Shown: positions 54,986 to 64,000 of the stretch, in pieces
How positions within the stretch are numbered: the stretch's first letter is position 1
Layout of the letters: every line of letters begins with the position of its first letter
Origin: Goodfellowiella coeruleoviolacea
Lineage (GTDB): Bacteria; Actinomycetota; Actinomycetes; Mycobacteriales; Pseudonocardiaceae
Assembly: GCF_024171785.1 (NCBI RefSeq)
Contig: NZ_JAMTCK010000003.1
Location: 496,001 to 560,000, forward strand
DNA length: 64,000 bases
Direction of reading: 5' to 3'
Notes under the pieces: generated by a model
Told to the model about the DNA's origin: nothing
What the model saw: only the letters and a program-made list of their open reading frames with translations
Database searches by the model: none
Translations under genes and position numbers: made by a program

Positions 54986-56173
54986 GTGTCGGAGGATCTC
55001 ACTGGACGGCGGCTCGGCCACTACCGGATCGACGGGGTGCTCGGCCGGGGCGGGATGAGCGTGATGTACCGCGCCACCGACGTCCGGTTGGGCCGCAAGG
55101 TCGCGCTCAAGGTCATCGGCGAACACCTGACCGAGGACCCGGAGTTTCGCGAGCGGTTCGTGGACGAGGCGCGCAACACCTCGGCGATCGACCACGCGAA
55201 CGTGGTGCCGCTGTACGACTTCGGTGAGGTCGACGGCCTGCTCTACATCGCCATGCGGCTGGTCGACGGCTCCGACCTGGCCAGTCTGATCAAGCGCGGT
55301 CCGTTGGCCCCGCCCCGGGCGCTGGCCCTGCTCGGCCAGGTCGCCGAGGCGTTGGACATGCTGCACGGCCACGGCCTGGTGCACCTGGACGTCAAGCCGG
55401 CCAACGTGCTGGTCACCTCCAGGGAGTCCACCACCGAGCACGTCTACCTGGCCGACTTCGGCCTGACCCGGCGCGGGGCCACCGGTCACCGCACCCGCAC
55501 CGGCGACTTCCTCGGCTCGCCCACCTACGCCGCGCCCGAGCACCTGCGCGGTGAGCCGGTGGACGGCCGCACGGACGCGTACTCGTTAGCGTGCATGGTG
55601 TTCGCCTGCCTCACCGGCCGGCCGCCCTACCAGGGCAAGGTGCCCGAGGTGATCCAGGGTCACCTGGCCGCCGAGGCGCCGGCGGTGTCCGCGCTGGTGA
55701 ACCTGCCGCCGGCCATCGACGACGTGGTGCGCAGGGGCATGGCCAAGGACCCGGGCCAGCGCTACGCCAACTGCCGCGAGCTGATCTCGGCCGCCAGGGC
55801 CGCGCTCACCCAGCCGGCGGCCCGGCCGGGCCAGCCGGTGGCGCAGCCGTCCCGCGACCAGGCCGGCCAGCAGGTGGTGGGACCGCCGACCGGTCCGCAC
55901 GGCTTCGGCCAGCCCGGGTTCGCCCAGCGGCAGCCCGAGCCGGGGCGCCCCGGCGGCTACCAGCCCGCGACCGGACCCAACCAGCAGCCGGCCGGCTACT
56001 CGTCCTCGTCCATGTCCGAGCCGGTGCGGCTGCGCCCGCCGGCCCCGGCCGGGACGAGCGCGTTCACCGGCAACCGTCCCAAGGGCGATTCCGCCAACTG
56101 GGTGATTCCGGTCAGCGTGGGCGCGGTGGCGCTGGCGTTGATCGTGCTGCTCGTCGTGCTGCTCACCGGTTGA
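54986..56173 (+). CDS. Membrane-anchored Ser/Thr protein kinase (PknB-like, non-RD)
   Basis: 395 residues. Kinase domain 1-275: GRGGMSV loop (20-26), VALK with Lys42, HLDVKPAN with catalytic Asp135, DFGL at 157, and the P+1 region GSPTYAAPEHL. The catalytic motif is His-Leu-Asp rather than His-Arg-Asp, so it is a non-RD kinase not needing the usual activation-loop contact. A Pro/Gln/Gly-rich linker precedes a single membrane segment at the very C-terminus (VIPVSVGAVALALIVLLVVLL), so there is no extracellular sensor. GTG 54986; 300 bases upstream of it stay open but are not family-like. Confidence 0.93.
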   Translation: MSEDLTGRRLGHYRIDGVLGRGGMSVMYRATDVRLGRKVALKVIGEHLTEDPEFRERFVDEARNTSAIDHANVVPLYDFGEVDGLLYIAMRLVDGSDLASLIKRGPLAPPRALALLGQVAEALDMLHGHGLVHLDVKPANVLVTSRESTTEHVYLADFGLTRRGATGHRTRTGDFLGSPTYAAPEHLRGEPVDGRTDAYSLACMVFACLTGRPPYQGKVPEVIQGHLAAEAPAVSALVNLPPAIDDVVRRGMAKDPGQRYANCRELISAARAALTQPAARPGQPVAQPSRDQAGQQVVGPPTGPHGFGQPGFAQRQPEPGRPGGYQPATGPNQQPAGYSSSSMSEPVRLRPPAPAGTSAFTGNRPKGDSANWVIPVSVGAVALALIVLLVVLLTG

Positions 56174-56370
56174 GCCGGACCGCTGGGCCGGACCCGTTCG
56201 GCCGGGCGCGCGGGGGTCGATCAGCGACCCGGCCGCGCGTCCGGCCCGGTCACGCCGTCGGCGGTCACTCCGTTGGCGCGCTGTTGGCGCGGGCGTTGCC
56301 GTGCCGTCGTCTCCCCGTCGTCGTCCCGTCCGTTCCCCCGTCCGGACGGGCTACCCGCTGACCTGGTCTT

Positions 56371-56431
56371 CTTGCACTCTCCCGTGTCGAGTGCTAAACA
56401 CAATCTGGCACTCGGCGAGTTCGAGTGCCAG
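56371..56431 (+). promoter_or_regulatory. Two CIRCE operators upstream of groEL
   Basis: CTTGCACTC-N9-GAGTGCTAA at 56371-56397 and CTGGCACTC-N9-GAGTGCCAG at 56405-56431. Both match the CIRCE consensus (TTAGCACTC-N9-GAGTGCTAA) bound by the heat-shock repressor HrcA; the second is a perfect palindrome. Their centres are 34 bp apart, about 3 helical turns, 170-200 bases before the groEL ATG. Confidence 0.95.
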
Positions 56432-56498
56432 TGTGGACGACGACAGCCACATGTGAGGCTGGGACGGTGAGATCGGCGCCGGAGAACTCCGGAGCTGA

Positions 56499-58220
<1,722 letters not shown>

Positions 58221-58375
58221 TCCATGTCGCTCAGCCGAGACTGAGCGGTGGCGGTCCACGCCGGGGGCACCTGCCCCGGCCGGTCCCGGCGGGGGTCTCA
58301 CCCCGGCTGGTTCCGGCGGGGCCCCGTGCCCCGGCTGGCCGACCGCCGTCGCCGGTCGAGACGGCTGTTCGCCAC

Positions 58376-58411
58376 GAAAGGGCGGTCCCGCACCCGCGGG
58401 GCCGCCCTTCG
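58376..58411. terminator. Terminator after groEL
   Basis: GAAAGGGCGGTCCCGC pairs with GCGGGGCCGCCCTTCG across a four-base loop, with one mismatch, 155 bases after the groEL stop and 60 bases before the PPOX gene. The gap before it carries CCCCGG-rich short repeats. Confidence 0.7.
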
Positions 58412-58471
58412 CGTTCGTCCGGGGTCGGCGTCGCACCCGGTTCTGTCAGACCCGGCGGTTAGCCTCGGGCC

Positions 58472-58897
58472 GTGGCTCTACCGCGAGAAGTGCGCGAACA
58501 GTTCCTGGCGGAACCGCATGTCGGTGCGTTGTCGGTGGTCGAGCGGCCGGACCGGGCGCCGCTGACGGTCCCCATCTGGTACCAGTACACGCCCGGCGGA
58601 GAGCTGTGGGTGCGCACACCGCCCGACTCGCGCAAGACCCGCGCGATCCGCGCGGCCGGCCGGTTCAGCCTGATGGTGCAGCGGACCACGCCGACGGTCC
58701 GCTACGTGTCGGTGGAAGGGCCGGTGACCAGGACCGAGCCGTGCACCGACGAGCGGTCGCTGGAGATGGCCACGCGGTACCTGCCGCCGGAGGCGGCCGC
58801 CGGCTTCGTGGAGTACGAGCGGACACAGTTCGGCGAGCACATCATCGTCTACATGCGGCCGGAACACTGGCTGTCCGCCGACCTGGGCGCGGGCTGA
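58472..58897 (+). CDS. Pyridoxamine 5'-phosphate oxidase-fold (PPOX) protein
   Basis: 141 residues with the split-barrel PPOX fold: VREQFLAEPHVGALSVVE, PLTVPIWYQYTPGGELWVRT, SRKTRAIRAAGRFSLMVQ and VRYVSVEGPV. In actinobacteria such proteins bind FMN, F420 or haem; here the cofactor is not clear. GTG 58472 with weak upstream signal. Convergent with the CHAT gene. Confidence 0.88.
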   Translation: MALPREVREQFLAEPHVGALSVVERPDRAPLTVPIWYQYTPGGELWVRTPPDSRKTRAIRAAGRFSLMVQRTTPTVRYVSVEGPVTRTEPCTDERSLEMATRYLPPEAAAGFVEYERTQFGEHIIVYMRPEHWLSADLGAG

Positions 58898-58978
58898 TCA
58901 GGTGCGGCCGGCCGGTTGTTCCCGGGAGCGCGGGCGGTCGGTTCACCGCGCCACCGGGAGACACCGGGCCCGGCCGGG

Positions 58979-61726
58979 CTAGCCGCCGGAGCCGAAGCAG
59001 ACGAACGGGCGGCGCAGCGGGTCGGCGGCGGTGGACTCGGCCAGCGCCTGGGCCATGCCCGCCCCGGTGGCCAGCCGGGCGTGGAACTGCTGCATGGTCT
59101 CGGCGGCGGCCTGGTCGCCCACCCGGCTGACCGCCGCGACCACCGTGTGCGAGCCGCTGGCCAGCAGCGCCCCGGCGAACCCGAGTGCCTCGTCGCCGGG
59201 CCGGATGTGGCTCAGCGCCAGCTCACACGCGGCCAGCACCACCCGGCGCGGTGGACGCCGCAGCCGCGCGATGTCATGGGCGAACAGCGGCCCGTCCACC
59301 AGTTCGAGCCGGGAGAACAACGCGTTGTCCGGCTGGTGCGCGCCGTGCGCGGCCAAGTGCGCCAGTTCGGCGCCGTCCAGCAGGGCGAGCACGTTCGCGC
59401 TGACCGCCTGGTCGGCGTCCAGGAACCGGGCGGCCGGGTAGGTGCGGCGCAACCCGCGCACCTCACCCACCCCGCCGGTCAGGCCCGGCCCGCCGACCAG
59501 CACCACGTGCCCGGAGCCGGTGGCGCGCTGGTTGTCGTTCTCCGCGGTCAGCCACGCGGTGGCCGAGGGCACCACGACCACCGGCCGGCCGCGCAGCGAG
59601 GGCAGCACCCCCCACGGCACCGCGTACAGCGACCCGGTGGGCACCACGACCAGTTCCCGCTCCCCGACCGTGGGCAGCAGCGGGCGCACCAGCAGCTCGT
59701 CCAGCAGTTCGGCCCGGCGGCGCGCGGACCGGGCGATGGTCTGGGCCAGCAGGTCGGGCAGGTGGTCCGGGGCCAGCACGTCCAGGTCGGCGTGCAGCTG
59801 CCTGGCCACCTCCTCCACGGTCTGGCTGGCCGAGCCCAGCCGCACCAGCGTGGTCCGGCCGGCCGCCACCACCACCGCGCTCAGCGACTCGTCCTGGCCG
59901 GTGAAGCTGACCAGGGCCCGCTCACCGAGCTGGGCGACCACGTCGGCCAGCTCGCACACCGGTCGGGGCCGGCCCCACTGACTGGTGTGCCAGCCCAGCC
60001 GGGTCACCTCCCGCTGGAGCACGTCGTAGCGGGCCTCCAGCTCGGCAACGGCCCGACCGTCCAATCTGGACTGCTGCACCACCCGGCCGAGCGAGCGCAT
60101 CTCGGCCACCCGCTCGGCCAGCAGCGGATCGTCAATGCTGGGCTGGGGTTCGTACCGGTACACCTGGGCGCGGGTGCGCTCCAGCCAGGCGAACAGCTGC
60201 CGGGCGTCGGTCTCGGTCTCGGCGTCGGCCAGCACCAGCCGCACGGCCAGCTCGCCGAGTTCCCGCCCGTGCACGGCCGTGCCGCACAACAGGTCCAGCC
60301 CGCCCATCCGGTCCCGCACCTGGCCCAGCTCATCAAGGCCGGACCTGGCCTCGGACAGCGCGCGCTGGCGGTCCCCACTGGTCAACGACAGTTCGGCGCG
60401 GCAGAGCCGGAGCAGCATCCGGTGGTCGATCGGGGTGACCTCGGTCGGCTTGGGCACCTGGCGCACCAGGCTGCCGGCCTCGGCGGCGGCGCCCCGGCGC
60501 ACGGCCAGCCGCACCGCGAGCATCCGTGCCATGGCCGCCTCGTCGGTCAGGCCCACCGCGCTCAGCCGCTCGGCCAGCCGTGCGGCCTTGGACTGGGCGG
60601 CCCTGGACTGGGCGGCTTTCGACCGGGGGGCTTTGGCCTGGCTGGCTTTGGCCTGGGCGGCTTTGGACTGGACGGCCTTGGACTGGGCCGCCACCGAGGG
60701 CACGCCGTTGGACAGCGCCACCGCGGCCTCGGCGCGCATCTTCGTCAACGCGGCGACCTCGCTCCACGACTCGCTGCCCCGACGCCGGAACCGCCGCTGT
60801 GCCGCCGAGGCCAACCGCCTGGCCAGCTCCAGATCGCCCTGCAACAGCGCGGCGGCCGCCCGGATCACCTCGGCCTCGGCCAGGTCCTGGCCGACCTTGT
60901 GCCTGCGCAGTTCCGGCAGCGCCTCGTCCAGCTGCTCGGCCGCCTCGTCCGGCAGCCCCGCGGTCAGCAGGGCCCTGGCCTGGTCGATCTGCAGCCTGGG
61001 CACCAGGCCGGGGGCGAGTTCGCGGAACGCCCGCTCGGTCTCCTCGTAGTGGCGCAGCGCCGTGGGCACGTCACCGACCAGCAGCGCGATGTCGCCGAGG
61101 TTGTGCTGGGCCTTCGCCCTGAGCAGCGGTAGCTGGTGTGTTTCCGCCAGCAGCATGGTGCGGTGCATGTCCTGCTCCGCCAGGGCCGGCTTGCCGTAGG
61201 CGATGTAGGTCAGCCCGCGGTTCATCACGTTGGCGGTCAACACCGAGGCGTCGCACGCGCCGCTGCCCAGCGCGTGTTCGAGCAGTGGAATCGCCTGGTT
61301 GAACAGGTCCAACGACTCGGCTGTCTGGCCGGCGCGGTGCAGCAGGAGCGCCCGCTGACAGCCGACGACCCCCTCCATGTGCGCCCGTTGCGGTCCCTGC
61401 AACTCGGCGAACAGCAGTTGGGCTGTGTCGAGGTGGGGCAGACCGTCGCTGACGGAACCAGTCTCCGCCTCCGCGTACGCCAGGGTGATCAATACCCTGA
61501 TGCGCACGATGCGCACCTCGTTGCTCGCCGGGGCGACAGGCAGCGCCTGTAGTGCCCGTCGCAGCAACCGCGCCGCTTCAGCGGGGCGGCCGGCGGAGGC
61601 AACGGAGAATGCCTGCTTGTGCAGCTTCACCGCGGTGTCGGTGTCGCTGACGGACGTGTCATCGCTGTGTGTGGCGGCCTGTTCGGGCGCGCTTGTGCCA
61701 GCGAGTGGAGGACGTGGCTGGGGCAC
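58979..61726 (-). CDS. TPR-CHAT protein, caspase-like protease
   Basis: 915 residues. The N-terminal two thirds are helical TPR-type repeats (AGRPAEAARLLRRALQALP, LRHYEETERAFRELAP, AAEQLDEALPEL). Between about 350 and 395 lies a basic low-complexity run of AQSKA/AQAKA units. The C-terminal 280 residues are a CHAT domain with ELVVVPTGSLYAVPWGVLPS, the His in HLAAHGAHQ (His794) and the Cys in VVLAACELAL (Cys834), so the His-Cys dyad is complete, then DEALGFAGALLASGSHTVV and FVCFGSGG at the end. The GTG at 61726 is used. It follows the ECF sigma/161-residue gene pair and is likely one functional unit with them. Confidence 0.93.
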   Translation of the reverse strand: MPQPRPPLAGTSAPEQAATHSDDTSVSDTDTAVKLHKQAFSVASAGRPAEAARLLRRALQALPVAPASNEVRIVRIRVLITLAYAEAETGSVSDGLPHLDTAQLLFAELQGPQRAHMEGVVGCQRALLLHRAGQTAESLDLFNQAIPLLEHALGSGACDASVLTANVMNRGLTYIAYGKPALAEQDMHRTMLLAETHQLPLLRAKAQHNLGDIALLVGDVPTALRHYEETERAFRELAPGLVPRLQIDQARALLTAGLPDEAAEQLDEALPELRRHKVGQDLAEAEVIRAAAALLQGDLELARRLASAAQRRFRRRGSESWSEVAALTKMRAEAAVALSNGVPSVAAQSKAVQSKAAQAKASQAKAPRSKAAQSRAAQSKAARLAERLSAVGLTDEAAMARMLAVRLAVRRGAAAEAGSLVRQVPKPTEVTPIDHRMLLRLCRAELSLTSGDRQRALSEARSGLDELGQVRDRMGGLDLLCGTAVHGRELGELAVRLVLADAETETDARQLFAWLERTRAQVYRYEPQPSIDDPLLAERVAEMRSLGRVVQQSRLDGRAVAELEARYDVLQREVTRLGWHTSQWGRPRPVCELADVVAQLGERALVSFTGQDESLSAVVVAAGRTTLVRLGSASQTVEEVARQLHADLDVLAPDHLPDLLAQTIARSARRRAELLDELLVRPLLPTVGERELVVVPTGSLYAVPWGVLPSLRGRPVVVVPSATAWLTAENDNQRATGSGHVVLVGGPGLTGGVGEVRGLRRTYPAARFLDADQAVSANVLALLDGAELAHLAAHGAHQPDNALFSRLELVDGPLFAHDIARLRRPPRRVVLAACELALSHIRPGDEALGFAGALLASGSHTVVAAVSRVGDQAAAETMQQFHARLATGAGMAQALAESTAADPLRRPFVCFGSGG

Positions 61727-61838
61727 CTCTCAATGGCAACACACCGGAAGTGGGTGAGGTGCCCACTAGGCGGGGGAAGTGCTGGGCCGAACGGGTTACC
61801 TTCGGTCCGTTTTGCTCTGGCTACTCAGCGTGCCGACG

Positions 61839-62324
61839 CTAGAGCATCAGGGTCGGTGTGACGATCGTGCGGCTGGGCTCACCGTGCACGCTCTCCAGGT
61901 GTACCAGGATCTGCGTGGTGCCGGCGGGGACGTCGGCCAGCACGAACCGGCCGCCGTCATCGGCCTGCGTGGTGGTCGAGTCGTGGTCGGAGACGCGCAC
62001 CTCAACGGTGTGCTGTCCGGGTGGGACGAGCCAGCCGTCGATTCTGTGCCGACCTCCGGTCGGCGTGAAGCTCACCATGACCGTGAGGTGATCCACGGTG
62101 AAGGTCACGGTCCCGGGCCGGTCACCTCTCACTCCGGCGAATGAGCCGGCCCGCTCCCACCTGGCCACCTCAACGTCCAGGTTCTCCAAGGCGATGGCGA
62201 ACTGGACGCGCTCCACCAGATCCGCTGGCGGCGCGTCCAACACGTGCACCAAGCGGTCGAGGCCGGCGGAGATGGCGGTGTCCTGCCACCTGTAGTCGTC
62301 ATCGCGCGGGTCGACGTCGGTCAC
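61839..62324 (-). CDS. 161-residue protein between ECF sigma and CHAT protease
   Basis: The GTG at 62324 overlaps the sigma factor stop (GTGA). The N-terminal 60 residues are helical (DTAISAGLDRLVHVLDAP, LVERVQFAIALENLDVEVAR); the rest is beta-rich and resembles carboxypeptidase-regulatory/Ig-like domains (HRIDGWLVPPGQHTVEVRV, GGRFVLADVPAGTTQILVHL). No signal peptide or membrane segment, so it stays in the cytosol, unlike usual anti-sigma factors. Candidate anti-sigma or protease substrate by position only. Confidence 0.75.
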   Translation of the reverse strand: MTDVDPRDDDYRWQDTAISAGLDRLVHVLDAPPADLVERVQFAIALENLDVEVARWERAGSFAGVRGDRPGTVTFTVDHLTVMVSFTPTGGRHRIDGWLVPPGQHTVEVRVSDHDSTTTQADDGGRFVLADVPAGTTQILVHLESVHGEPSRTIVTPTLML

Positions 62325-62926
62325 CGCGATCCTCCTTCCGAGTCCAGTTGTGCACGCAGCGAGTCCAGGCAACGCCCCCTGGTGGGACCAATGCTGCCGC
62401 GCGGCATGGCGAGCGATTCGGCCACTGCGCGGTAGTCGGCTCGGCCATTGAAAACAGTCAGTCTCAGTAGTTCCTGGCACCGGTGGGTCAGTCGGGAGAA
62501 GGCCGCCCACAACCGCTTGTCCCGGTCGACGCGCACCGCCTCGTCCTCGGGCAGCCAGCTCTCGGTGGGCAGTTGCTCGGCCAGTTCGGCCGACAGCGGG
62601 ACCTGGTTGCGGTTGGCCCGCCAACTGCGCTGTGCCTCGTGCCGGGTGGTCACGACCAGCCAGCCGACCAGCGCGCGCGGCTCCTGGAGCCGGTCCAGGT
62701 GGCGGAGCAACGCCAGCCAGACGGTCTGCACCACGTCCTCCGCGGTGGGGCGGTCCAGACCGTTGCCCCTGGCCACGTGCCAGACCACGGGGCTGAGTTC
62801 GGCCACCAGGATGTTGAGGGCCTGGCGGTCACCCGCCCGCGCCGCCACCAGGCAGGCCGCGTGCCGATCCGTGCCTTCCAGCCCCTCCCACGGCGGACTT
62901 GTCTCCGTCGTGCGCAGTTCGCTCAC
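62321..62926 (-). CDS. ECF RNA polymerase sigma factor
   Basis: 201 residues with only regions 2 and 4. Region 2: VVWHVARGNGLDRPTAEDVVQTVWLALLRHL split over about 50-80 with the EDVVQTVW core. Region 4: LTHRCQELLRLTVFNGRADYRAVAESLAMPRGSIGPTRGRCLDSL (about 145-185). GTG 62926 has GGAGGT a few bases upstream. It opens an operon with the 161-residue protein and the TPR-CHAT protease. No typical membrane anti-sigma factor is present. Confidence 0.93.
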   Translation of the reverse strand: MSELRTTETSPPWEGLEGTDRHAACLVAARAGDRQALNILVAELSPVVWHVARGNGLDRPTAEDVVQTVWLALLRHLDRLQEPRALVGWLVVTTRHEAQRSWRANRNQVPLSAELAEQLPTESWLPEDEAVRVDRDKRLWAAFSRLTHRCQELLRLTVFNGRADYRAVAESLAMPRGSIGPTRGRCLDSLRAQLDSEGGSR

Positions 62927-63154
62927 CCAATCACCTCCGGCTTGGGTCCTCCTGGGTCGGGGCCTCATTCGAAACAAGATGAGCCGGATGGACCACACCG
63001 GATACCAAAGACACTCGAATGGAGTAGTGCTGCTGTGAACGTGCCAGCACGGCGGTCAGCACGTCCGCCGGTGCCGGCGCTGACGCGGCCGGTCGACCAC
63101 CCCGCGAGGCCGACCGACCGCGCTGCTTCCGCCCCCAGTACCGCGACGCCCCGG

Positions 63155-63400
63155 TCAGTTGGTCACCTCTCGGTCGGCGGTCGCGGTCGTCCTGGTCGGG
63201 GTGGGGCCGTTGGTCTGGTGCGACCCGCCCGGCTCCGCCGGCACCCCGCCGCCGGTGCCACCCCCGGTGCCGTCCCCGGCCCCGAGCGTGGCCGCGGTCC
63301 CGATGTCACCCCCCACACCCACCAGCCGGACGACGTTGAACGGCTTGACCGTCTCGGGAACGGTCTCGCTGTCGGTCCGGCGCAGGTTCTCGGAACTCAC
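63155..63400 (-). CDS. 81-residue Gly/Thr-rich peptide upstream of the sigma/CHAT operon
   Basis: GTG 63400 with GGGGGAAA upstream. The sequence begins SSENLRRTDSETVPETVKPF, continues NVVRLVGVGGDIGTAATLG, then a flexible DGTGGGTGGGVPAEPGG and a Thr/Arg-rich end. It has no membrane segment or known domain. It precedes the sigma factor by 228 bases in the same direction. A structured N-terminal segment followed by a disordered tail would suit a small protease substrate or precursor; that is speculation. Confidence 0.55.
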   Translation of the reverse strand: MSSENLRRTDSETVPETVKPFNVVRLVGVGGDIGTAATLGAGDGTGGGTGGGVPAEPGGSHQTNGPTPTRTTATADREVTN

Positions 63401-64000
63401 GTGCTTTCCCCCTAGCTTGTCGAGCTGGCCCCTCGGGCCGGTCACTGCACAAGAGACGCCAGCCGCGGGCCAGATACATGCGTCGTGGATCGGGTTGTCC
63501 CTTGTGGTCGTACTCACCTCTGACGCGCGTCAGGCCGGATCGGCTCCCGGTGGCCCGGTTTTTCTTCCGTCGGGCCAAGAAGCGCGTCGGCCACCGATGT
63601 GGACGGTGTCGCTGAGTGATCATTCGATGACGGGCGCGACTGTCTACGTGTGACCGTCCACAAACGGCAGACGGGCGCGGGGCGCGCATGACTGCTGGTC
63701 CGGGCCGATCGGGTGGGCGCGCGTGGCGGTCCCGAATCGGGCTCGGACGAAGATCGGATGAAAGCCGCGAACAGCGTAACTCAAATGGGCTAATGGGGTG
63801 CGGTGTTTTCGCGGAATCGGGTGATGGGGCGGGGTGATTCGGGCCGGCGGTCGGCCAAGATCATCAATGTGGAATGGGGGTGCCGGCGTCTGGTGTGACG
63901 TCAGGCCGGCCTGTCAGACATGACGGTGGGCAGGGATTGACGAATTGTGTTCACGGATGCGTAAATTCGAGTACTGCTGTTCGGTGCTGATCAGTGGGGA
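63401..64000. other. Terminal stretch without recognised gene
   Basis: Six hundred bases upstream of the small peptide. Minus-strand frames to 63689 continue the peptide frame but read as Arg/Pro-rich sequence without family features. The last 250 bases are lower in GC with AT-rich blocks near 63770-63800 and 63935-63975, probably a promoter region for a gene beyond the edge or for the CHAT operon. Confidence 0.45.

Noticed and set aside
58916..61132. A 738-codon plus-strand frame opposite the TPR-CHAT gene
   Set aside because: Antisense artefact; the minus strand encodes complete TPR and CHAT motifs.

Overview
This window is about 64 kb of chromosome from a very GC-rich actinomycete, most likely a filamentous member of the Pseudonocardiales (Crossiella/Kutzneria/Actinokineospora-like). 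The evidence is the strong G/C third-position bias, frequent GTG and one TTG start codon, XRE(DUF5753)/DUF397 pairs, DUF1707, DUF3263 and LytR_C proteins, the psd-pssA pair, a stand-alone groEL behind CIRCE operators, and a LANTG-type sortase substrate. Genus assignment is inference; no rRNA or tRNA gene was seen.

Layout. 0-5.5 kb: end of thiS and thiG, then small redox/regulator pairs (MarR; NADPH:quinone-type oxidoreductase divergent from TetR; FMN reductase; a second oxidoreductase divergent from HxlR). 5.5-9.5 kb: a DUF222/HNH protein, a gene-poor stretch with two DnaA-box-like sites and a purine-rich repeat array, two small membrane proteins, a secreted esterase. 9.7-18 kb: an HTH-NACHT-membrane protein, a secreted lipase-like hydrolase, a NarL-type two-component system, an excalibur-domain membrane protein, a spermidine-synthase-like protein and a four-copy 58-bp tandem repeat. 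18-25.6 kb: TPP riboswitch-thiC-thiD, peptide deformylase, DUF3263/LytR_C, a CDC48-like tandem AAA ATPase. 25.9-39.6 kb: hydrolase/TetR pair, LLM flavoenzyme, LuxR regulator, cell-wall anchored SdrD-like protein, psd-pssA, XRE regulator with a SnoaL/NmrA pair.

39.8-52.4 kb is the accessory part. It holds a MacB/LolD-type ABC exporter, a convergent 46-residue peptide made of two 17-residue repeats, and a left-reading operon. In the order of transcription that operon has a chain of seven tiny start/stop-overlapping ORFs (several cysteine-rich), then, after a short gap, an acidic 42-residue peptide overlapping a PIMT-like methyltransferase, and a PP2C-like phosphatase. Reading the other way are an XRE/DUF5753 regulator with two DUF397 genes. 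Next come an IS30 transposase relic, a low-GC segment (VanZ-like and secreted protein), a decayed third DUF397 copy with its terminator, an APH-like kinase, and a cas-less mini CRISPR array (three good repeats, one degenerate).

52.4-64 kb: moeA, AIM24-like protein, cold-shock protein, a membrane-anchored Ser/Thr kinase, doubly CIRCE-controlled groEL, a PPOX-fold protein, and an operon of ECF sigma factor, a 161-residue beta-rich protein and a TPR-CHAT protease with intact His-Cys dyad, preceded by a Gly-rich 81-residue peptide. The strongest candidates for undescribed biology are this sigma/CHAT module, the two-repeat peptide next to the exporter, and the acidic peptide/methyltransferase operon.
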